Assembly (NCBI GenBank): GCA_037577475.1
Contig: CM075189.1
Location: 14,170,839-14,234,838 of the forward strand
DNA: 64,000 nucleotides
Direction of reading: 5' to 3'
From: Chaunax sp. Z400
Taxonomy: Eukaryota; Chordata; Actinopteri; Lophiiformes; Chaunacidae
The notes beneath the pieces are model-generated. The model saw only the letters and a program-made list of their open reading frames with translations, had not been told where the DNA came from and made no database searches. A program made the translations under genes and the position numbers. Positions 11,116-21,000 of this stretch are shown in pieces (the stretch's first letter is position 1; each line of letters begins with the position of its first letter).

Positions 11116-12128
11116 GACTGCATTTTCAAATCTTTTCACTTTGGCCTCATGGGGGCAGTAAAGGACCATCTTTAATATCTCAGATACATGATGAAGAAAC
11201 TAAAAATTGCATTAAAAATGGTGCAGTGGCACGATCTGAAACTTAGTGTCCACAATTAATCGGACTTGCTCAAATGTGTCTGAACTGTTCTGCTTAGTTA
11301 ATGTAAAGCCTGATTTATTGATCAGGGTGCCTTTGCTGTAATTACTTTGCATATGGAGCTGTACTTAAGCCATAACTGAACACAGGGAAAATTTGTGGCT
11401 TTTCTCTAAAGCAAATGGAACTGGGTTCTGTCCTCAGAACCCAGAATAATTAGAAGAATAAATAAGGGTAGAAATGAGTTTTGAGGGGAGATGGCGCCTG
11501 AGTGGCAAAGATGTGAGGAATTAAAATGGAAATATTTAATCTTGGCAGCGTAGAACCTAGTTTCCTTAGTGGAACTGAATTTTGAATCAGCTTGTCAAGA
11601 GCTACATAATGAATATTAAAGGTTGCTGTTTATTGACAACGCAATTACCTATTGGTAAATGACAGGCTAGAAAAAATGATTTCTGCCTCAGTGATTGTTG
11701 TCTGAAGGTGAAGTAAAGGCAGCCAGTGGTGGTGAAAGCATCTCATGCTCCACCCCTCCCCTCTTCTCCCTCTCCTCTCCATGATAAATTGGGAGGCTGG
11801 CTTTGTGCGAGGAGTCTGACAGGAGAAGGGAAGCACAGCCCAGCTGCAGAAAGATTTCCACCATTTCATCTCTGGAGAAGGGAGAGCTCAAAGACCATGC
11901 TCACACCTGCAACAGGTCTGCTTTGGCATTGATGGCACTCTTGTGACTAACTGGAGGATTAAACTATGGAGACAGATGGAAATTCTATAACCTAACTCAA
12001 CCAGCTGGATATTTATTAAATGATTGCTCCTACAGCACAGCTTCTGTCTTACCCCTGAAAATATCCAAGTGTGAGAGAGGCACATTTTTGAAGGGAGAGG
12101 TGGGGAAGGTGTGTTACTGCCAAAGCCC
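11116..12128 (+). other. Spacer between ccna2 and smim43, with presumed smim43 promoter
   Basis: No coding exon is seen here; EXOSC9, expected nearby from human order, is not recognised. A pyrimidine-rich block at about 11750-11785 followed by GATAAAT could be a promoter, but this is a guess. An in-frame TGA at 12072-12074 limits how far the smim43 reading frame can extend upstream. Confidence 0.35.
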
Positions 12129-12362
12129 ATGCCTGCCCCCAGGAGATTCCTGGTGGCGTCCACCTCACTGCCCTTGCCACTGGGCTGGGGCTGGAACCTG
12201 AGCTTGTATGTGGGGATGCTCCTTGGACTCTTGACCTTAATGCTGCTCCTTCTTTGGACACTTCTCAAGCAGCTGAGGAACTCGGTGGGAAAATCCTCAC
12301 TGCAGCCCGTCCGCTCTTTTAGGCAGCCTCACTTTGAGCAGAGGTTTCAGCATGTGTTGTGA
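12129..12362 (+). CDS. smim43: Small integral membrane protein 43 (SMIM43/TMEM155, NEMEP) orthologue
   Basis: A 77-residue single-pass membrane microprotein. From residue 20 it aligns without gaps with my recollection of human SMIM43 (63 aa): W-x-x-N-L-x-L-Y, a 19-residue hydrophobic stretch (28-46) of mostly Leu, then the conserved juxtamembrane KQL[R/K]NSV (47-53) and LQP further on. Human SMIM43 lies between ANXA5 and EXOSC9/CCNA2, and this ORF lies between anxa5 and ccna2 on the same strand, as expected. SMIM43 is known as a nodal-induced mesendoderm micropeptide linked to glucose uptake. An in-frame TGA at 12072 makes 12129 the first ATG, but its context is weak. Compared with human there is a 17-residue N-terminal extension; a CTG (residue 18) sits where human starts with Met. 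Upstream non-coding exons may exist. Confidence 0.82.
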   Translation: MPAPRRFLVASTSLPLPLGWGWNLSLYVGMLLGLLTLMLLLLWTLLKQLRNSVGKSSLQPVRSFRQPHFEQRFQHVL

Positions 12363-12510
12363 AAGATGGGACTATCCTGCCAAAACACTGCCAGGATCGA
12401 GGCTTGTTGGAGCGCTTGAATGTGCCTTTGCAGAGTCGTGTGAGAAAATGTCTTTAAAAAAAGGAAAATTACTTCTATTCCCTCACAAATCAATAAAATC
12501 TGTTCGTGTG
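12363..12510 (+). terminator. smim43: smim43 3' UTR and polyadenylation signal
   Basis: An AATAAA at 12492-12497 lies 130 bases after the smim43 stop codon, giving a compact 3' end. It supports the small ORF being the body of a real transcript. Confidence 0.55.
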
Positions 12511-13311
12511 CTTGATAGAAACCACTGTCTGTTCTTTCAGCAGCCTGTTGTCTACATGCATGAAGTTGGGAGTCCTATTTATATTGTTTGAGTAATTAAA
12601 AATGAATTTACACAGCCAATCTAAATTGCGGGAGTAAAATAACAAGCTAAAATTAGATCTGCATTTTGATTCATGCTGATTAAAGCAATGCATTCAGAAG
12701 GGCAATTTGCACTCCTCTCATCTTATTGGTGAATTGGCAGGAGTGATATTGAGAATATGCCACGGATGAAAAATATGAACGGATCTGTGTGCCACAAGGT
12801 TTCTCGACTCCTTTGTCAATGTCAGGGCGTAAAGTAAACAAGATCCATGAGGCAAAAAGCTAATACCAACTGCAAGAGGCCACAGGCTTCATGCTTAAGG
12901 GTAGTATTTTTGCTAAGTGGTTGCTGTACACATGCAGGGGTGTTGGTCATTTTTCACTTAATGTAACTTTGACATTTAGTCTTTATGGTTTTTTCCCCCC
13001 TCAATCATTAGCTACAGTCAGGCAGGCTGCCTTTGACCGAGTCAATCGAGAGGTATCAATTGATATTGGCCTAAGGGGAGCATGTTAATTAAGGTTCACA
13101 TCAATAGTTTGTTTTGCATACAGCAGCACATAATCCAAACACCTATGGTTCAGACAGAGTTCCTCTGTATGTGACACCTCAGTATTTCTCAAGGGATGTA
13201 AACACTGGCATGTTTATGCAGGGGAATAAATCATTACGTTCTATTGAAACAAATTAGCGGCACAATACTTTTTTCCGTTTTAGGTCGACTAATTTTTTTC
13301 CTCTTCTTTTC

Positions 13312-13640
13312 TTGTCTAGAGTTAGATAAGAAGGTTGATACCGCGAAGGTTATCAATGTGAAGTTGGAGCTGCTTAGCTTAGCTTAGTTTAGCTTAGATG
13401 CGGTGAAATAGACAGCCTGGCTCTATGGAAAAGTTCAGCCAAAGTGAAATAATTAAGAAATTTTATCTCTTTTGTACAAACATTGTTAGTGCAAAAACAG
13501 CAATTTACAAATTTGGTTAGCTTTGGACAGAACCAGGCCACCTGTTGCCTTCGCTTCAAATTTTTGTGCTAAGCTAACTTAGCTAAATTAGCCAACTGCA
13601 GGCTCTAGCTTTCTATTTAGCATCCAGACAGATAGGGGTG
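13312..13640. repeat. Diverged teleost interspersed repeat (GCTTAGCTTAG family), copy 1
   Basis: Contains GAGTTAGATAAGAAGGTTGA, a run of GCTTA repeats, and GACAGCCTGGCTCTATG, then the motifs again as GCTAAGCTAACTTAGCTAAA. The pattern (SSR-like GTTAGCTTAG followed by CTGGCTCTGTCC) is a very common short repeat in perch-like fishes. The copy at 35085-35300 shares the same order of blocks. Transposon class not determined. Confidence 0.6.
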
Positions 13641-16203
13641 TGAATCTTCTGGTTGAATTCTTTGCGCAAAAGGAAAAGTTTTGGTTTTTTTCCCCAAATG
13701 TTGAACTAGTCGTGTAAACACCGTCTCTCAGAAACTTTTGATTTCAATCTCAAAATCTTCGGAATTTCTGCACACAGATTATTAAAAAAAATAATAACCA
13801 TTCACCACCTGTAGATTAAGGAGGCCTGACTTCAACTGAAATATACCCTGTGGCGCTGCATGACCATCTGTGGCCTTTCAATTCTCCTCGAATAAAAACA
13901 GTGCCATTAAGTCTCTGAGTAATGATGGATGTGAAAAGAGTCGCAGCAGCTTTTTGAGAGTATCTGTGCTGTAGATCCCTGCTGAGTTCATCCTGCAGAC
14001 GGCAGAGAGAGTCTGTTCAAGCAAAGATGAGTTTAATGAGATCTGAGGAATAAGTATATTTTTGCTGATGAGAAAAAAAGGAAACAAAAATCAGTCTCTG
14101 TGACAGTTTTCTTGGCCTCTGGCTGTATTTCTGAGAGTGGGGGGGGGAACAGATGAAACTATGTGAAGATAATAAAATAGAAATCAAAGTGAATTGCCTC
14201 CATTCAAGAAAATAAAAGTTTATGGTCTTGACCTTATGGTGTCAGTTTTGATGACAAAATATGATTTCATAAGAAAAGATCAGATGTGAAGTAGCTAAAT
14301 TGTCGTTTTATGGTTGAAATAAGTCACAAAATCCACTGTTCACTTGTGTTGATGCTGCTGATGGCAACATAGTTGTCACGTTGTCACAATTTGTCCCTTT
14401 GATACAAATTTTACATCTTCCTTTTCATCCGTGTTGCTTGAACACAGATAATTTGGCCTTGAGGTATAAATCATTTCATGCTGCTTCGAGAGAAAATTAT
14501 GCATGCATTCAAAGATGCAGATTGCCAGACCTATACCTTTAAAATGCTGCTAATCAGCTTTGATGTAATAAGCATGCTTTTGTGCCAGTATTTGCAAAGC
14601 TGGCTGTCACTTGTGTTTTGAACTAATTCTGTCTGACAGTAGGCGATGAAGGAATGTGACACCAATTCAAAATGTACAATACACCGCGGATGAAATGAAA
14701 CCTCTCCGCCTCTCAGTCTGAAGACGGCTCTTTTCATCAGAGCCATAGTACCCATTTGAAAAGGCAGCTCTCATAAAAGAAATCTTGGAAAATTGCCTCA
14801 GATTTTATATGATTTCAGTAGATGTGGTCAAAGGGTCCGTGAGGTCAGGTAATATTTGCTTAAGTGGAGCCTTTTTCACTTGATAACACCTGTGCTTTGG
14901 ACAGAGGAAGATAGCAAACAGAGGTGATCGGTGTTGGCTATAAGGCTCTTGATTGATGATAGTGCTTTTTGTCTGTCAGTCAGCGCCTAACACATTGAGC
15001 TGTCCACAGCTCTGTATACCAGGCTGCCCCTCGATGCTCCACTCACGGCTGAAAATCTCACAGTGATTCTGTTTGGAAACTGATATCTCAGAGACGATCG
15101 TAGGTTTGGCAAAAGCAACACTTAACAGTTTGCAGTCTCACTGATTTGGCTTGTATAACCCAGAAGTGCTTGACAGCCATTGTTTTTTTTATATCAGATT
15201 TTATTTTGAGGTTAAAGGTTTGCAGCTGACCAAACCATCTCACCCCAAGATCCACCTGTAGCTTTGGGTCATAATCACATGATCTTGCACAGGCTCGACT
15301 TGAGCTTCAACACTTGACAAGACAAGCTACATTTCTGTGCAATGCATCGGCCATTGTGCCTCCACTGAGTCCGTCAGTGCAGTGATTGTATCATAGCTAA
15401 AGCATCCCTCCACGTCCTGTCCAAATTTAGGTTTAGGTTCAGTTTCAAGCCACAAAAACCTTTTGAAATCTAATTATGTTGAAAATTTATTTTGTATTTC
15501 TCTACAACATTAAATTCATGACTAAATAAGCAAAAATCAAAATCAATTGAAAAGTCTGAGGTCCCAGAAAGTGAAGAGGGACCTCCAGCGCTACACAGAG
15601 GGACCAGAATGACCAAACTGGGTGAGTCGAGCTGCTCCAGATGTTTGTTTCATGTTTCGTTGCTTTTCTTTCTTCATTTTTTGTTTTTGTTTTTTTGACT
15701 GTCTGAACATTTGACTTTGATCGATTCTTTATTTCTTGGGGTCTGTTTTAAGTTTTCCTCAATGACTGTTGTTTGTATGAACTATTTTTCCAATTTAACT
15801 TCATTTTAAGTCTCTTTTTTGTGTTGTGGTGGAGTGTTTGTGGGGAGTTCAGACAAAAGAATGCAGACGATAAGCCATTTTTACAGCTAATATATCCAAC
15901 ATTATGAATATAGATCACATATCAGGGGATTTTAAGCAGAATTATTCTAGATAGCAGATTGTTTTTGACCTCCTGTGTTCAAAGACACCTAAGGTTCAAA
16001 GAAGTTACTTAAGTTGCTCTGTTAATAGCAATTCTAGTTAATTTCATACGTGTAAGTTAAATTTTCATCATTACAAATTTTTTAAAACACTTAGAAGTCC
16101 CAAATTATCAAAAGCCCAGTCTCCAGTACATGGGAAACTGTACTTGAGTTACGCCCCAGAAACCCTCGTCTGAGACAAATCCCACACACAATCTGCCAAA
16201 ATT

Positions 16204-16345
16204 CAATTTGTAACCATCTGTAAAGGACCAGTGTGTAGGATTTAGTGGCATATAGCAGTGAGCTTGCAGACGCCATATCCCTCCCTCCCATTCTAAGTGT
16301 GTATAGAACCTATGCTGACCACTAAACTCATGTTAAATGTGTTTA
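16204..16345. repeat. Interspersed repeat (GGACCAGTGTGTAGGATTT family), copy 1
   Basis: Begins AAAGGACCAGTGTGTAGGAT and continues with TTAGTGGCATATAGCAGTGA, a block widely repeated in teleost genomes. A more decayed relative lies at about 20065-20195. Class not determined; boundaries approximate. Confidence 0.55.
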
Positions 16346-17424
16346 TTTATACTCATTCTAAGGTAACAAAAACAATTATTCTTATTTTCAGGTGATTCCT
16401 CATAATGAATGACACTCATCACTTAAAGGTGAACTCTCCAAATTGCAGCCTATAGTTTGAGAAATTTGTGATACTGAACATTCAACTCATTATTTATTAT
16501 CCAAAGCAGTGAATGACTCATTCATCATGATTATGTCTGACTCTTGTGGAACCAAAAGATGGCTCAATCATGTGGAAACAGAATCTCAATTTAATCTGAT
16601 AAGTGTTATTAGCTGCAAGTGTTCTTGTTTGTGACTAAAGGAAATTTGGCTCCACATCAGTCTGGGAGGCTGTGAGATGAAACGGCGAGCATCTGTAACT
16701 GGATACCCTGGGACATAGTGTTCACACTCTTATCTTCTCACAAACCCTCACTTTAATTAAGCTTTGCAAGAAGGAGGACAGCAACGATGATATGTGAGCC
16801 GCACCTCGAAGCGTCACCCTGTTGATCCCTGCACTCATATCAGCATCGAGCATCTCCTGTTTGCATTACACACGTGTACCTTGGATTAATAGCGTGTGAA
16901 AACATGCTATCCTCAGAAATGTAGAGCATGGAACATAAAGTGAATAATATACAGGGCAAAAGGGAAAAGACACCTAATTAAAAATGACATGATATAATTT
17001 AAGTCTAATTTCAAAATGATTTATGGTTTTAAAATGAATGACAAACTTCACAAATTGATTCGTGACATTGAAATAATTATGGACTAATGTTCACGAGCAT
17101 TCGCTTACATAATTTACATTATACATAAGAAATACATTTACATACAATTTAAGGTACTTTATCCCACTTTATTTGTCTACTACATAAGAATTTAGAGGGG
17201 AATATTGTACTTTTAACAATTGCATTTACAAATCAAGATTTTACCTCAAGGTTCTCACAATAATAAAGAAAGTGAAAAAAATGTCACTGATTCACCCCTG
17301 TATCCCGATCTACTCCGAATTTCAAGGGTTTCCTCTTTGGGAATCTAGTAATTTGTCAAGAAGTTTGAATTTTATTGACAAAAATGTTCCAAAAAACGTG
17401 ATCATGCAATGTTCAAGAAAGCGG

Positions 17425-17560
17425 GAAAAACCTCCTGGATCTGCCCTTTTATCCAGATCCACTCCAAACTTTAATGGGTTCTTCCCTGCCACATGCCCAA
17501 CCCTCCCACCAAGTTTCATTAAAATCCATCCAGTAGTTTTTGTGTAATTGTAATTTAATA
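17425..17560. repeat. Interspersed repeat (CACCAAGTTTCATnnAAAT family), copy 1
   Basis: Shares the block CCACCAAGTTTCAT followed by AAATCCATCCAGTAGTTTTT with copies at 22315-22470, 27960-28160 and 41955-42045. It looks like the 3' end of a widespread fish element. A related decayed unit lies just upstream (17285-17350). Confidence 0.6.
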
Positions 17561-17820
17561 TATGAGAAACGTCAAAGGAAAGAATAATAACTTCCCGGAT
17601 AACAGTAGTCCTTTGCACCCGAGGGTGAAGTAAACGTTTAACACCTTGTCGCTTTTGTAGAGGCAACAAAGTAACTGAATGCATGACTTCACCATCTCCT
17701 CGTTGACTGACAGTGAGTGTAAGACAACACCTCCTGAGCAAGGGGAGGACATCCTGTCGGCTTTCCCCTCCCTGACATTGCAGCCTGACACAGAAAACAC
17801 CTGAGCCCCCACGGATCACC

Positions 17821-18010
17821 TGTGAGGAGAAAGAGGAAACACACCTGTTGGTAAGAACAGCCTTACAGTCACTTATTCTGCTTGTATCCATGCTCACACG
17901 GTTGAAATCAATGTTTTTACTCATTTAAATACCAACTCTAAGCTTATTTAAACAGGATTTTATAATCCTTCTTTCTGTTTACATCTGCAGTCTTCAAACC
18001 AGCGACAAGG
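17821..18010 (+). other. anxa5: anxa5 5' UTR exons
   Basis: A non-coding exon probably ends at 17850, followed by a consensus GTAAGA donor. The next exon begins at 17991 after an ACATCTGCAG acceptor and runs through the start codon at 18011-18013. Human ANXA5 also has a non-coding first exon. The transcription start was not located. Confidence 0.55.
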
Positions 18011-21000
18011 ATGGTAAGTGTTTAATTTATTTGTTTTGTTTTCTGCAATAGCTTCCTTTAAAGTAAGATAAATTGCCACACGAGACACATTCGTTTCGCA
18101 CAACAAAGCTGGAAGCAAGACGAGTGGCCTTCAGCCTGAGCACCGCATCCGACATATATGTTTGTGTGATGAAGTGTGTCTTGGCTTTTGAATTGCCCTC
18201 TCAAGCCACACTGAAGCCTCTGCTGCATGATTTAAACAATACACCAGCATCATAGGTTTCAGCACTGGCTTCTGATTTGCATGCAAAACCTTTTTTGTGA
18301 AGATTTAATGAGTGCAGATACTTCCAGACGATCCATAATTCACTGAGAGGCCTTTCTGAGAAGCTGCTCTCATTAGTAAAACATCAGCACAACTTGTGTA
18401 GTTATATTAGCGCATCGAGAAAAGGAGCAGCCTCATTTGATATCCTTGATTTGATTTTGTCCTCTTCATTTCGTTGAGGATGAGTTTATTCAAGACGTAA
18501 AGTGATGGCAAGATGTCAGTTTCCGTCCATGACGGTGGTCTAATTTGTACCATATTGTATTACACATGCATGGAAACTCCAGGTACGTGTGCCTGTTGTA
18601 TCAGCGGGTTACAATTTCCTGAAGGGGCAGTTTGGAGACAATACTCCCCGATGGAACTGTCACTGAACAGGAAGCAGTCTGCACTTTGATAATAAAACAG
18701 CCTTTTTTGCAATTAGCATTAGACTGTGATTAGGGCTCACAATACATTTACACCACCTGATTATTGTGGCAGGAAGGTCTCACGGTATCGGTAAGTTATC
18801 GCAACATCTATTGAAAATTTAAAATAAAAACCAACACAATAATACAGTCTGGTAGAGTCTCTCCTGTCTTCGCCTCAGACATGATTTTGTGCAGCAGTAG
18901 CAGCCAAACACGACCACGTCTCCTAGAATTGAAGCTCATATCCGACTAATTTGCAACAGCATATACAGTATGTTTGAAAAGGAAACGTAAACACTGCCTG
19001 TGTTACGATCGGAGACGACTCATATTTGAGTGAATGAAACACTACATTTATGTGCATGGCAGGCGTATGAAGTGCAGGAATAAATAACTTTTGTTAAAGT
19101 CAGAGAAAAAAACGTTTTGTTAAATGTGTCGTAAAACAAATGAAACACCTCATCAGTGAATATATACTGATACATTGTGCCACATACTTTAATTAAACAT
19201 TTTCTCATCATGTCAATGGAAAGAAGTTGTTGCATGTGAGTTTAGAATATAAGTATATTATAAAATATATATAGTATATATTCGAGAAGGATGATAGAAG
19301 CAAGTTAGCTCATTACCGCTTCATCTTATTCTTTTTCTGTTTCATGGCCAGCGTTAAGGTGCACTACCACCACCTACTAAATGAAATGATTTAAGAGGTG
19401 CATATGCATATGATAATATTTACACAATATTTTAATATGAATCTTTAACATGGTATCAATATTGGTATATTGTGACACCTTTAGCTGTGATTTTACCATA
19501 GCTAAAAACATGTGTCTGTCCTGTCCAATAGGCCTTCTGAACGTTTGGTGCAAAAACGTCTGTATGGGAGTCAAGAATACGGGACTTAATGAAAAAAAAG
19601 AAGTTTAAAATCCATAAGGAATAATTTATTTAAAGAGTTTTGACTGTTTTGAAAACATTGTTGAAAAGCTTATATCTCCAAAATGTCAATTTCTTCGTTA
19701 GCAAATATCAAATGTTGTAACAAAAGATACAAAAATAACAATAAATGCTGATTATCAGTTGCGGTATAAAAACAATAAAGGCTGTGACAGTGACGTATGA
19801 AGGTGACGCTTCAAGGCAAACATCCTTCTGTGTGAGAAAACTGATGGCCAACTAACACGGTAATAAACCTACGCCTTTACTAAGGAGGAGGGAGACACAA
19901 TATTCTTTCACTTCTCACACCTGCACAGAGTTTGTAATGAGGCTGCAAGCCAGATGCTTTATTGCTTTTTCTTCAAGTGACATTTTCCCATAATAAAAAG
20001 TGAGACACAGCACATTTTTAAATTACCTGCATTACACAAAGCAGCAGCCAGCAACAGCATTTAAATGTCCATTGTGTTGGATTTTGGAGCATCTAGTGTT
20101 GTGGTTGCAGATTGTAACCAGTTGTAAACCCTTGTCTCACCCTCGTCTACGGCTGAAATTGCAAGAAAGCAAAAGGTCCTTTCCAGAGTATAAAGATGGT
20201 GGTGCAACATGAGGGATTCTGTGGATTTGGAGCATATCAGGATCACCGGGTGGATAACAAATTATTTTCCACTTTCAATGAATACGATTCAGTTGCACCT
20301 TGGCCCCTCAGAAAAATAAAAAAGTTCATTTCTTATTACCCTGCAGGAAGGTGCACTTCAAACCCACACCTTCCAGCTCTTTATACATCAATGATACAGA
20401 CAGAGCAGAAGAGAGAGACAGAGACAACAATTTAAACTGGTTGCTTTGTTTTAAGCCCGAAGTTCAACCTCTCACCCTGCGTCACGGTTATTGGCTGGAT
20501 GCTGCAAGCCCAGAAATAAGCAGAAATGTTCCCAGTGGAGCAAAATAAGAATAAGAATAAGAATAATGAAGTGGGTCATGAGTGATGATTGAGAGGTGAT
20601 GCCGAAGGCTTCAGCTCCACACAACCATATTTTGGCATAATTCTTCCAGTTCTAGTTGCAGATCTGTATGCCATAGAGGAGTGCACTGTTGGCCGTGGTG
20701 AAAAGCCCTTCCTGTTAAGCATATTATGTCCCATTTCTGCTCCAAATCCTACCATTAGACCTTTAAATTATTCACGCAGTACTTGCCTTTTGGACTTTGG
20801 AGAAACGATGTCTATATCCAGTTGGGTTTTGTTAGGTGACATAATATTTTTGTGCAGCTACAACAGCAATATTCAGTACCTATATAAAATTGTATGCCCC
20901 CAAAAATGGAACTTTCCCAGTTTTTCTGTGGAGGTTTTATTCTTGTTAAGTTGGAGTTTAAATATTTCAACACTATTTCAATTCATCTCTATTCGTTCAC

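Larger units (their letters stand above)
12511..17820. other. Intergenic region smim43-anxa5
   Basis: About 5.3 kb without a supportable coding exon. It contains AT-rich stretches dense in TAAT/ATTA homeodomain-type cores (roughly 12590-12760 and 14440-14760), which look like candidate conserved regulatory elements. It also holds three interspersed-repeat copies, listed separately. A 200-codon minus-strand ORF at 17322-17924 runs across one repeat and is not taken as a gene. Confidence 0.5.

Noticed and set aside
17322..17924. 200-codon minus-strand ORF, the second longest single-frame ORF in the window
   Set aside because: It runs through an interspersed repeat (17425-17560) and antisense to the anxa5 leader exon, shows no signal peptide, domain or familiar motif, and has no splice context.
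11116..18010. Search for EXOSC9 between ccna2 and anxa5
   Set aside because: No exon resembling an RNase PH-fold exosome subunit was recognised on either strand.
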